A stretch of DNA of 64,000 nt, from the NCBI GenBank assembly GCA_963082875.1, contig OY720101.1, forward strand, positions 13,105,671-13,169,670. Reading direction: 5' to 3'. The DNA comes from Corella eumyota (lineage: Eukaryota > Chordata > Ascidiacea > Phlebobranchia > Corellidae). The notes below the pieces were generated by a model that was not told the origin of the DNA, did not search any database, and worked only from the letters and a program-made list of their open reading frames with translations. Numbering within the stretch: the first letter of the stretch is position 1; each line of letters opens with the position of its first letter. Of this stretch, positions 51,887 through 63,482 are shown one piece after another. A program made the translations under genes and the position numbers.

Positions 51887-54609
51887 TTACAAAAAATAAG
51901 AATCCTGTACACCAATAAACTTAATCAATAATCCGAAATCGCCATTTACTTTCATTTCTCCCGATTTAAACACATCCGTTAGTTGGCGTTCTTCTATTGC
52001 AATTTTCCGCCATAAATTGGAGAACAAACTGATTTTCACATCGGTTGGCGACGACAGCATTTTTATATCCGATTGGTATTCCAAAACGCAATGGCGAAGA
52101 GTGTACCAATATGTCTTGTCAAAATCGGTAAACTCAATTTCTACAGTGAGTAAAAATGTGTCGTCACATAACTCTGGGCTGACACCTAACGTGTATAACT
52201 CCATAAACGTATCCAAGTTCAATCTCTTCGCAAAGGCTCTTTTTGCTTGAAGACTCAGGCCAATTTCGAAGCCGTATTCGAGTTCCTGTGCTGACGACAA
52301 AAAGTAATTCCGTCCGTTGGCGCTAGAGGACATAACTGCCATTGCTTTAAGGGCTTGAATCTAAAACAATAAGTTGGTTTAGCGGTAAATAATCAAGTCT
52401 AAAACGATAGTTACACACCAAAACCTTTCTTTTATACAAAATTAGAGAATTCTTTTGACCTCACCTTTGTTTCTTTGGCAAGGTCAATTAATTTGGGATC
52501 TCTTTTCCTAGCTCCAACTAATGCCATAGCAGCTAACTCCAGCGCCCACTGAACCTCGCTTAATTCCACTTTCCCACGCTTCTCCAGCACTTCCGTACAC
52601 GTGGCCAAGATCTTTCGCGCCTCAGTGATCATGTGACCAAGTGACGTCAGCGACGCATCATGACGTGTGCTTAGATAGTCCAGAAACTTCTGGGTGCGTT
52701 TGGATTGTGAAAGCGGATGCAAATTAACAGGGTCGCCATCAAACCATCCCAACACGCCTTCATACACAGACCGAACCGACCACTCAACAGTCCCGTAATG
52801 CTCCTGCACGAACCGGTGTGTTGATAACGACTTTGGAAGTTTTACCATCTCGACAATTTCATCGACCACGTGGTTCTTGTTAGCCAATCGCAATGTTTGG
52901 TCGTGCACAAACTGTATGGCATCACGATAATGCGTGATGACGTCACGCACCTCCTCTCGACCAATCACAGGCCGGGTGTGGGACGGGACCATGACGTCAG
53001 CACCTAGAAGTCGAATCTTGTCTAGGCTCTTGAACCATTTCTTAGCGTCCCGAGGGGGACTTCCCCTGATTGTGTACAAGTTCGGGAACGCCTCGTAGAT
53101 GTTGTCCCCGGGCATGAGGGTCCGGAGCTCCGGGAACCAGACCGTGGTTTGGTCGTCGGTCTCTCCCGGCGTGTGTAAAAGTTCGAAAGTCAAACCTGAA
53201 AAAATATGAAAATGTATTTTATTGATGACGTCATAAAACTTAAAGAAATGCTTATAAATGACGTCATAATTAACTTAATCATAGATGTACCGGTGTTACA
53301 TTAACCTAGAGGAATTCCCCAATGACGTCACATATACACTCAATAGTTTACAAAATCGAAGTGACGTCACATAAAACCCAATTACGTCACACACGCAAAG
53401 AACTCACCTGCTAAAGTGAAAGTAGCGTTGTTCTTGTACACATGAGTAGGCGAGGGAACCAAATGTATTGAACGACTCATCATCAGTCTCGGTCCCACTC
53501 CGGCGCTCAATTGGATCCCGGATTGGGGCCGGATAAAGACCCCGAATTGACGAAAGTTCCGGGGGATATTAACTGAATAGAAATGTTAAAAGAATATAAG
53601 GATCACTTGTACTTTACGGTTCTTAAAAAAAATTGATATTTTGCCGTCCTAGCTGATTTTCTCTCGTACTTTACGGTTCTAAGTTTTACTAAGAACCGCA
53701 AAGTATAAGAGATCCAATTATTTAAAATTTAATTTTTAAATTTTATTCTAAATTTTTTTCTCTAAAACTTCTTGCCATATAAGTTTCTATGTAAATGTAG
53801 TGTTGTATGATGCATATACAAATTAATATCCACTTCCGGTGTGCTGTATTCTCTTATAAGACCTTCCGCCCCGAACAGGTGATCTAAACATGACGTCATC
53901 AATTTATATGACGTCATCAAAGTGTCATGTCATTATTTATTATAACTAATTTGTAGCAAAAACTAAAACAAAATAACATAACGCAAATCTTCAATGGTAT
54001 TGCACATAGCTATGACGTCACGACAAGCGTTGCATAATTATGACGTCATTAATACGTAATAAACAAACCTCCGTGAAAATGTGTGATAATTATTCCCTTT
54101 AAGGGCTTGTCGCAGATTTTCCTGTAATCCTTGAACGCCTCGACAACGACCTCTTGCGTCTCCATCGTGTCGACAACTATTACACCATCATTACCTGAAG
54201 TAAAACAAATCTTTACAAAATTACGATTCTGAAGGTCTTAGGTTCGAATCTCAACAGGGATATGTTACATATTGAAAAATTATGCAGAAATATTTATGAC
54301 GTCATTATTCGACACCAAAGCACGTGGCTGTGACGTCATAATTAACATCTTACCTTCTACCATTATCATATTTGCTATTCCGTAGCCAATGGCAACGTGA
54401 ACATTCTCCGAGACCCGCTCGATACGCTTGGTAGCGTAAGTCACGTGATGCCGGGCCAGCTGGTCGTCGTCACGGGTCGTGAACTTGATGGGGGATTTCC
54501 CTTCCGGTTTGATTGACAGCTCGGAAGGAGTGAAGGTGTAGATTAAAGCAATGGTTAGACCAGAGATCGCCAGAAAGATGAAAACATTTTGATTGTTGTC
54601 TGCAGACAT
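51887..54609 (-). CDS. Membrane-anchored alkylsulfatase-type metallo-beta-lactamase-fold hydrolase
   Basis: Related to bacterial SdsA/YjcS and yeast Bds1, zinc hydrolases of alkyl sulfate esters. Exons 54354-54609, 54069-54194, 53776-53883, 53408-53572, 52465-53195 and 51887-52360; phases agree; 619 residues. A hydrophobic segment (NVFIFLAISGLTIALIYTF, near residues 8-26) suggests an N-terminal anchor. The zinc motif THFHGDHLFG gives H124, H126, D128 and H129. PNLYTIRG, MVPSHTRP, YGTVEWSVRSVYEGVLGWF and DGDPVNLHPL are diagnostic of the alkylsulfatase family. The last exon fits the SCP2-like C-terminal domain. Acidic ligand positions that are Glu in SdsA1 appear to be Asp here (TPGETDD, MPGDN). 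Exon 3 uses a GC donor. Coding GC is well above the surroundings, but BCAT exons are too, so this alone does not show transfer. Confidence 0.88.
52630..54345. promoter_or_regulatory. Cluster of TGACGTCA (CRE-type) palindromes
   Basis: About 13 exact TGACGTCA octamers lie in roughly 1.7 kb, in introns and in exon 5 of the alkylsulfatase gene (for example near 52634, 52948, 52992, 53225, 53261, 53323, 53362, 53891, 53910, 54012, 54041, 54298, 54330). Random expectation is well below one. CREB/ATF binding is the known reading of this octamer; function here is untested. Confidence 0.6.
53659..53712. repeat. Short foldback (hairpin) in alkylsulfatase intron
   Basis: A ~21-bp arm 'tctcgtactttacggttct' and its near-perfect inverse 'agaaccgcaaagtataaga' flank an 11-bp loop. 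A third direct copy of the arm lies at about 53608-53625. Confidence 0.7.
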
Positions 54610-56866
54610 TTTTTTAATTAAAACTTAAATTTAAAATAAATCTAAAATAAGTAATTGTAAATAGTATGTAAATGTGTTAGTTACCTACCTAATCAAATTA
54701 AATGTCCTGTAACTTTTTTCTTTATTAACTGTCCGTTTTTAACATTTTGGTATATTCTAAAACTTTCATTTCATTTGGTTACTTTTTTGTATGGTACTTA
54801 TACTGTCATGCCTTTATTTATTAAGCGTAACTTAAACGCAGCTATAGTTAATGCTAATTTCCAATTGACTATAAAGTTTAATGACCAAGAAAAAATCTAA
54901 AAAAAGTTTTTTTATAATCGTAGATGGAGGGAAAACTAAAAAAACGCGGAATTAAATTTACTGGCGCGCGTTTTTAGCCTAAATCGTGCCTTGTTTAAGA
55001 GGTTGTAACATCTGTTATTGCTAATGTAATGTTTTAACTTTGTTATATAAAACTAAGTTTGTTATTAAGTAATTTGTATACCTAGATAGGAAAATTTTGT
55101 TTCGAGTTATGGCCGATTTTTAAATCTACTTTGTTTATCTTATTTATATACTAGTATAGAATTTGTTTTTGCAGTTTATTTATTTTTTAGGTTACTATGT
55201 TACAGGTATAAGTAATTAAGTTAAGTAAACTTATAGTTATTCGGATATCAAGATGAAGAAAAAAATAAATATATTACTAAAGACTAAACGGATAACCTTA
55301 ACGTAATCAAATTCATACAAATATAAATCAGGTAAATTATTTATTATTCCTAAAAAGTGTTATAGGTAATGCTATAAGCCTGCGTTGTTAATATATCCAT
55401 GTAAAATATTAGGAGACATTAAAGGCTGCTGTCAAATTAAAAGCACGTAAAAGTATGCGTTTTTTAAAGTAATACCGGCAGCGTGGTGTAGTGGTAAAAA
55501 CACTTGCTACACCACACATGAGGTCGTGGGTTTAATCCCCACTGCTCTCATGTTGCAATGCCCTTAAATATGGAGCTATAAACGGTATGAACTCCTGCCG
55601 AGCCAGCACTTAATCAGCAGCATAATTATCGAGCAATTATAATCTACAATATCCCAAACTGCTGAAGGCAACTCGAGACTGGGTCGGGGTAACAAATGTT
55701 ACTTTATGTTTAAGTCGCGCATTCGAATTTCCCACATCGAGGATAAAGATATATACAAAAAAATACATACTGCATGTCTTGTGCTAAAGCTGTAGGCCTA
55801 ATTAATTAATAAAACAACGCTTATAAATGCTTATTTTGTTTCTAAACTTTATTTTTACATAACAAAAAAAGAACAACTTGTTGAAAAATACGTGCGCTAG
55901 TAAACAAAATATAAATAAAAAAATTTCAAGTTTGAAAATCAGGAAAACGTTTTAGGATTTTTTATGAACATAGAACAATATACAAACAATTTTTTTAAGA
56001 AAAAAAATTCAAAAATATTTATATTTTTTCTTCTGTAATTTTTAATTTGGAAACAAAAAATTGCAAAAAAATTTGAACGACACTATTAAAAAACAAACTA
56101 AAAATATACAGAACTGAATTATACAAAAGCATATTTGCGCTTGTAGTATTTACATACAGAAAAAAATAGTCTTACAGACTAAAAATTATATATAGGAACA
56201 AAATGGTACAATAGAAAAAAAATCGCAAAACACCTCTAGAAAAAAACAGCTAAAAGAAACAATTTTAAAGTATGACAATTTTTGTGTATTTTTCTCTCTT
56301 TTTTATTATTTTTTACAATGGTTGTTTAGATAATAAACAAACAAGCGTAATATCTACACTTTTACAATGTTATTGTTATTTACTAGACGTTTAATAACGG
56401 GCCACAGCGTCTAAAGGAAAAAGCATTGGAAAAAAAACGAAAAATTAGGAATTAATACTATGTTGATAATTAATATTAAACTAAAAAGCAAAATTTAACA
56501 AACTTGACAATTTTTTGCAAAAAAAATTAATATTTTTCTCTTTAATAAATTAGGTATTTAAATTCTTTTTAATAAATACTTGTACTAATGCCCAAAAACT
56601 AAATAATATCGTACAAATTCATATTACAACAATTTTCGCAAGAATACGCCTAAAAAATTAAGTATTTTAATTAAATTATTAAATATTTTTTAAAGAAAAA
56701 TTAAATTGAAAAAATTATTAAAATTTAAATCCCAAAAAATAAACTGTTATAACATTTTGCAATTTTTTTTTTTTTTAATAAATACAATTTTAAGCGTTTG
56801 TGTTTCATTGAGCGCGCAGTGAAAAATTTGTTTTTAGAAAAAAAAATTGTTTTGAAAAAAAAGTTT
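54610..56866. other. Intergenic region, alkylsulfatase to BCAT
   Basis: No gene seen. The left part should hold the alkylsulfatase promoter; a short GC-rich spot 'ctggcgcgcgtttttagcc' lies at about 54960. One full SINE-A copy follows, then the AT-rich likely BCAT 3' UTR, with a minus-strand AATAAA at about 55848-55853. Confidence 0.55.
55475..55757 (+). repeat. SINE-A copy, full length and well preserved
   Basis: Begins 'ccggcagcgtggtgtagtgg', B-box-like 'gggtttaatccccactgc', body 'gagccagcacttaatcagca', tail 'cccacatcgaggataaagat'. Among the best copies in the window. Confidence 0.92.
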
Positions 56867-59800
56867 TTAAATTGGGTTTTGGGCTTCGTCGACTGAACCC
56901 GCTTCTTCCACAACCGTTTGGGACCAATCATGTTGAACGCGCCCGTACTGAGGATAAACAAAAAAAATATTTATAAAAAAAATTTAATTTTCTAAAAAAC
57001 AATCCTAAAAAAATAAATGTTAAAAAAAAAACTTAAAAAAATTTGCAAATTTTCCATAACATTTAAGTACCTGTATGTCTGTTAATTCTTGGTAAAATCT
57101 TGATGCAACTTCGGGCCCGTTCTCCATGGTTGGAATAAATAAATCTTGGTCTTTAAACAAAATTCGATCGATTGGGCAAACAACGCAAGCAGTCCCCGCC
57201 CCAAACATTTCAAGTAACTAAAAAAAAGTTAAAATTTTGAAAAAAAAAAACTTAAGTTTGGTTTGGCATATTTGATTATTTACCCACGACAACCCCCTTT
57301 ACCCCTATTTTTTGTAGCCCCCTCTTCACTCTTATTTTTAATGCCTACCCTAATAACAACTACTCCAACGGATTTTAAATTTTAATAGGTCATCTGTTTG
57401 TGGGGGAAGATTTTTTTGGGGTAATTTTACCCCAACATTTTTCCCCTACAAAACATTTACCCACAATACTAAAATTACCCCCTAAAAAAATCAAAACCAA
57501 TTTAAACCCCACAATTTATTACTATTATAAACGTCCCGAAATAACCCCTAATTTAAAAAAAATTCCCTATCAATGACTTCACCTACCCTGTTCTCGTTAA
57601 GCGCTGTCATGACGTCACCCATTGTAATAATCCTTTCAGTGACCTTGAATTGACCCCACTCTTTACCCAACTGCATTAGGGATGAGCGGGTAACCCCCGG
57701 AAGCACAATTCCCTCGTCCAGAGGCATTGTAGCTAATTCTTTCTCTATAAAACATAAATGTAACATTTAGAATTTAAAATGACGCTTTATACTGTCCACT
57801 AGACGATGATAACGAGCTTATTCTCCCTAAAAATTCAGTATTTTTCCAAACACATAAATTTTGTTTCCAGAATTAAAAAAATATCGAATTTTTTTATGAA
57901 TCACTTAAATAATCTATCCGTCAGACAAAATACTACGAACCCCTGTAACGAAAGTAAATATTGCGTTAAATCGTAAATAGTAGTAAGTATACAGTAAACA
58001 GTAGTAGCCCGGATACTATGTAGTCATCAAATATTAACGCATAAGTAAATATAGACAAGGGGAAAATTTATGTGTTTTTTTACACATGGTTTTTAGAATG
58101 ACATAGTTTTTTTTACACATGGTTTTCAACATGACATATTTTTGCATTTTTACACATGGTTTTTTAACATGACATAGTTATCACATTTTTACACATGGTT
58201 TTTAACATGACGTAGTTATTACATCTTTACACATGGTTTTTAAAATGACATAGTATTTTTTACACATGGTTTTCAACATGACATAGTTTTGCATTTTTAC
58301 ACATGGTTTTTAAGATGACATAGTTATTACATTTTTACACATGGTTTTTAACATAACATAGTTATCACATCTTTACACATGGTTTTTAAAATGACATAGT
58401 ATTTTTTACACATGGTTTTCAACATGACATAGTTATCACATTTTTACACATAGTTTTTCAACATGACATAGTTATTACATTGTTACACATGGTTTTTAAC
58501 ATGACATAGTTATTAAGTTTTTACACATGGTTTTTTAGTATATTATCAATTATGGTGAAATGTTAGGTTTAGACTGTGAAATCGACCTTCCCACATCGAG
58601 GATAAATAAATATTAAAATATTCAAACAATAGGTGTTATTCAAGGCGCCTTTTGTATTTACTTTGCTATAGTAGGAAGCCGCGAGGGTTAATTATATTGA
58701 CTTTCTTTACAATGAATCGATTGTGACGTCCGCATTCCGATAATTATGACGTCACATTCTCGCAACAATTCCGTTAAAAAGTACGTGGTATGTTTAGAAC
58801 AAAAGAAAAAAGTGTTATTTAAAACGAAAATAAATTCGGCAAAAAAAATCAATTTTTATTTTGTTTATGTAAATTTTTTTAATATCAACTATTCAGATAT
58901 ATTTTATTTAATTTATTCACCCAATTTTTAATTTAATTTACTTTAAAAACAACTCTTACTAATAATTATTTATTAATATTTAATTTATTTTATTTTAAAA
59001 TTAAGTAATATTACTACTTTAAATGTTAAATTTATTGTGAACAAACCACATGACATTAACCTTGATAATAAACTCAAAACGCTTTCTTAAAAAACGTTAA
59101 TCTTATCGAGTTATAACCTTGGCTTCACATTGGTTTTTAAACACCCCTAGTCAGGCCTTAAATCCGAGCGTTTTGATTGGTTAAAAAAGAGGGCGGGAAT
59201 TAGAGAGAGTGCTTTTGTGAAAGTACAATAACAAGTTTGTTTATAGATTACTGGAATATTTATGCTTTATATCAAGTAGAAACGCTGGGTTGGCCTCTAT
59301 AAAACGTTGTGTAAAAATGTAATAACTATGGCATGTTATAAAACCATGTGTAAAAATGTAATAACTTTGGCATGTTAAAAACCATGTGTAAAAATGTAAT
59401 AACTTTGGCATGTTAAAAACCATGTGTAAAAATGTAATAACTATGTCATGTTAAAAACCATGTGTAAAAATGTAATAACTTTGTCATGTTAAAAACCATG
59501 TGTAAAAATGTAATAACTTTGTCATGTTAAAAACTATGCGTAAAAATATATTAACTATGGCATGTTATAAACCATGTGTAAAAATGTTATAACTATGGCA
59601 TGTTAAAAACCATGTGTAAAAGTGAAATAACTATGGCATGGTATAAAACCATGTGTAAAAATGTAATAACTATGGCATGTTATAAACCATAAAATTGCCA
59701 TAGACATGTTTTTTTGTCGTATTATTATATTACTTAATACGTTGTTAAATTTTTAAAGCACAGGTGCAAAAAATTGTTTTTATTTTACTAGTTTCTTTGA

Positions 59801-62800
59801 AATTTATTAAATTCTTTTAAACTATGTCTTTGATGTAGCTTTTTAATAAGGCGTTATAATATAGGTTAATTAAGTATAAGGACGCCAATAAACCGTTATA
59901 TGATGTTTAATATTAAAATTCTTGATACATTATAAAACTTTTTGATAAAAACAAATTTTAATACATTGTTAAACGAGCTTTGAACCGTTCAGAATTTTTT
60001 AATAAATTTTTATATTTCTAAAATTAAATTTTGTAGCGTTTTTTGCAAGAATGTTTTATTTTTTGCAAGTCATTATTTTTTTGCTTTTTTGGGGGTAATG
60101 AAGCGTGTAATTTACGCGCGAAAATATGTTAATATATTAAAGTGGTTGACTGATTTTTAAAGGTAAATATTTTGGGAAAAACATTGTTCAAAATTTTTAA
60201 ACTTATTTATATATAATTTTTGTGATTTTAAATCAATTTTTAATTTATTTTGGGCTAAAATAAGAAAAAATTTTTTTTAAATATTTTTACCGCCATCTTC
60301 GTTAATCCAATAAACAAAAACGTTCATTGTCCCGACTTCTGTAACTTTATGGTCCTCGCCCTCCAACCATAAAACTTGCTGACAACCCCTGCGAGCCGCT
60401 TCTTGCTGGATCTCAATCGTGGGGCCGTAGTTGCTACGAATAAAGGGGTTGTCATTAAAGGGGGGTAAAAATAATAAGATGGTCATCAAAAATCATATAA
60501 AAATAAGGGGTGGTCATATGAATTTTGTACAAAAATAAAGGGGGACAAAAAGTAAGGGGCGGGCATTAAAAAATATAAAGGGTCATTGACATGATTTATT
60601 TTTTTAATTTTTTTAATTAATTTTTAAACACTAAAATCTAAGAATCTCTAAACTACTCTAAATAATTAAAAAAATAAATTAAGACAAAAAAACATTAAAT
60701 ATTAATTATTAATATTGATTATTGCCTACATAATATTGCAGTGTACTCTAAGTAATTACAAATATCATTAGTTTAAAAGTCATTGTTAGGCAAAATTTTA
60801 ATTTAATTTATTTATGTTTAATTTTTAATAAACTTTGATTTCATATCAAAACCGTGATATATTAAGGCTATTGCAGAATTATCTGCGTATTTAACCTTTT
60901 AAAAACGAAGGCGTATTTGTCACGTCTAAATATAACGCCAAGGTTAAACTTTCGCGCTGAAAGGGTTAAATTCGGTCGAGTCATTGCCCTAGAGGCTTCG
61001 CGTTATATTTTAATGTAATCTAATCTAGTTAACATGAGCATAATCCAGTAAACAAGACCTGAAGGGATTTACATGCAATTTGAATTAGTAAGACCTATAT
61101 TTAAATTTAAATACCTAAGTTAATTTTATTTTTTAATTAACATTGAATTTATGAACTTGATAAATACATGAAGGGTAAAAAAATTGGGTTGAAAGGTTAT
61201 TAAAAAATGGGTAAAAAAGTGGGTAATATGTGAAAAAAATTGGGGTACAACAAAACAAGGGGGTAAATGGGTTTAGTTTGCTTAAAATTGTGGGGTTAAT
61301 AAAAAACTAGGGGTCCCTAATAAAAATGGGTAAAAATATAAATTTAATATTGAGTCCAATTTTTTTTACCCACCTTCCTAATTTAAAAGCCCCCGATCCT
61401 CCTTTTGCAGCTCTGACGTAGCGTGGGTCAGCCATGAGTGAAATGGGGTTAAAAGCCCCCGTGTCGAAGTAGGGACCAACTGGGCAGAGAATACAAAAAA
61501 GTAAAGCCGAGTTTGAGATATTGACACCAAGCGATGCCTAAAAAATAAAATAAATTAAAAAAAATAATTTTGCACAAAAAATTAAAAAAAATTGATTATC
61601 CGCGCATACGCAAACCACGTGACCTACCTCTGTTCCAATCATAGTGGGTCTAACATAGAGTGAAGCCTTTGTTGAATATGGAACCCATTCCTGTTCAACT
61701 CTAATTAACTCGCTCAAGCATTTTAATAATTCCGCTTTATCGAAAGTCTAAAAACATTAAAAATTTTGTTGTAAAATTATATTTAAAATAAATATATATA
61801 TTTTTGTAGTATTAGTATGTTAAAATTTTGGGGCAACTTGGGTAAATTAACTCTTAAAAAGTGTTTAAAATTCCTGGTAAAATTAATGTAAAATAATATT
61901 TTTTTAATAACAAAATTGGAATTTTTCAAATATAAAAAATATTTTGGCAAATTTTTTTGGAATTTTAAAAACGTTTTAATAAAAAATTATTAGCTTGTTG
62001 TAAATTTTTAAATGCCATATAAAATAATTTTACTTTTAACACCTGAACAGATATATATATAAATTTCATTTTAAAATTTTAAGAGGGTTGTAAAGAGTTT
62101 AGGATAAAATGACCTGAAGTAACCGTTTATAATAACTAAAATGACCTATAGTGCCCTGTTAAAATTTTGGCAAAAGATGCGTTAAAAATTCAACCAAGAA
62201 ATTTAAAAAAATTAACTTTTATTCAAAGTTTAAAAAGTTTCTTGTGTCTTTGTTCAATTTTAATTAAAAAATTAAAGAACAAGGTAAATGTGGTAAAATA
62301 ATACATCCATTGTAATACGATAGTGTATTGAGCCCATATATAATATTTTTTTGTATTTTTTGTTTTACAAAACAGGAAATGTAATGTAATAGCCAAAAAC
62401 GAATACGCTTTTGTATAGGGTTTTGTAATATATTACATTGTATAGCTATATGCTATATAGGGCTTATTAAAAACAATATTTATACAACATTTTGTAAAGT
62501 TTTGCGCCAAAAAAAAAACGTATATTTTAACTTAATTTAAATGTAAATGTAGTTTTTTTTATCAATGTTGAAGCAAAAAAATGGTATGTTTAGTATGTCA
62601 AGTAAAAAAAATAATTTAGAGTTTTGTTTTTACCGGTAAACAAGCTCTCATTGCACTTTTTTCCATTCTTTTCATGTTTTCCATGGGTCGAAACATCGCG
62701 ATTCGATTGTCCATTGTTCGGTAGGCTTTCATGCCTTCAAACAACTAAAAAAAAAAAAAATTAAATTTTTTTTCTAAATCTTACAAAGTAAACACTTTAA

Positions 62801-63482
62801 ACGAACATTTCAAAAAAGTTTCTACCCAGTTTTGTCATTTTTTTAACATTAAAAAATACATTTTTCTCGAAAAATTTGACACAAAATAATAAACACTTTT
62901 AACACAAAAAAAGTGCCTACCTCGGTTGCGTAATGAAAGACCGAGGTCGATGGGTGAAGACTGAGATTTTCGATGGGTTTAATAACTGGGGCCCCCCACC
63001 CCTTTTTGCTGTCCCACTTTATCGCCAGCATGTGGTCGGTGAATTGTTTTCCGAATAAACATTTGTCCGGGTTCTCCGGTTTCTCGTTTGGGCGCCGGGT
63101 GAACCGGTAGGTCAAGTCCGAAGCCTGAAAATAAAAAAATAATTAAATTGCGCCACAAATTGGGAAAACTAAATTTTAAAATCGATTTTTGACATCACGT
63201 GGTCACCACTTTAACATGAATTCGCAGACATGACAAGCTTTTCAAAAGCTCTCCAATTTTTTTAAACAATTTTCAATTTCCGGTTTACAGACTGTAACTC
63301 TCTTCTATACAACACATACCTTTGTAGGCACAATTAAACACCCATCGTCGCTAAAGGGTTATTGATTTCGTTTTTTTATTGATGTCATTATGACATGTAA
63401 TTTATAGCGTGATGTGACATATATATCTATTTTTTATAATATTACTCACTTTAAAGGTGCTGTTTGAGGCAAATCTTTGAAT
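56867..63482 (-). CDS. BCAT1: Branched-chain amino-acid aminotransferase, first coding exon not seen
   Basis: PLP enzyme that transaminates leucine, isoleucine and valine with 2-oxoglutarate. Exons 63450-63482, 62921-63124, 62634-62744, 61628-61747, 61374-61537, 60291-60433, 57587-57744, 57071-57217 and 56867-56947; phases agree; 386 visible residues against about 385-395 for vertebrate BCATs. Seen: [53 protein letters not shown]-lysine region [31 protein letters not shown], redox CXXC (CVVC) in [10 protein letters not shown], and [14 protein letters not shown]. The first visible exon ([11 protein letters not shown]) is in phase but has no ATG, so the start is upstream or beyond the window. 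Cytosolic and mitochondrial forms cannot be told apart, so the symbol is approximate. Confidence 0.93.
58075..58540 (+). repeat. Minisatellite array, ~36-bp unit, 13 copies
   Basis: Unit 'acacatggtttttaacatga' + 'catagttattacattttt'. Intronic in BCAT between 57744 and 60291. The same unit occurs in inverse orientation at 59300-59695. Confidence 0.9.
58560..58612 (+). repeat. SINE-A 3' tail fragment
   Basis: 'cgaccttcccacatcgagga' and 'taaataaat' with a few preceding bases, directly after the minisatellite. Confidence 0.7.
59300..59695 (-). repeat. Minisatellite array, ~37-bp unit, 10-11 copies, inverted
   Basis: Units read 'aaccatgtgtaaaaatgtaa' + 'taactatggcatgttaa', the reverse complement of the array at 58075-58540 with a shared change (ATGCCA for ATGACA). 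The array is more uniform than its partner. Confidence 0.9.
61180..61335. repeat. Degenerate 'tgggtaaaaaa' repeat
   Basis: Short G-rich units such as 'aaaaaatgggtaaaaaagtg' recur in a BCAT intron. A related patch with 'aaataaagggg' lies at about 60445-60590. Confidence 0.5.

Noticed and set aside
53840-53883. GT donor at about 53861 in the alkylsulfatase gene
   Set aside because: It keeps phase but removes about 28 residues of the expected region after the zinc motif; the GC donor keeps them.
55475-55560. tRNA gene
   Set aside because: A and B boxes are present, but the stems do not pair as a mature tRNA and the segment is the head of a SINE repeated about 20 times.
57270-57500. C-rich segment as a coding exon of BCAT
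   Set aside because: No open frame with BCAT similarity, and the flanking exons join in phase without it.
58075-58540. CRISPR array
   Set aside because: Units are contiguous with no spacers of independent sequence; the genome is eukaryotic.
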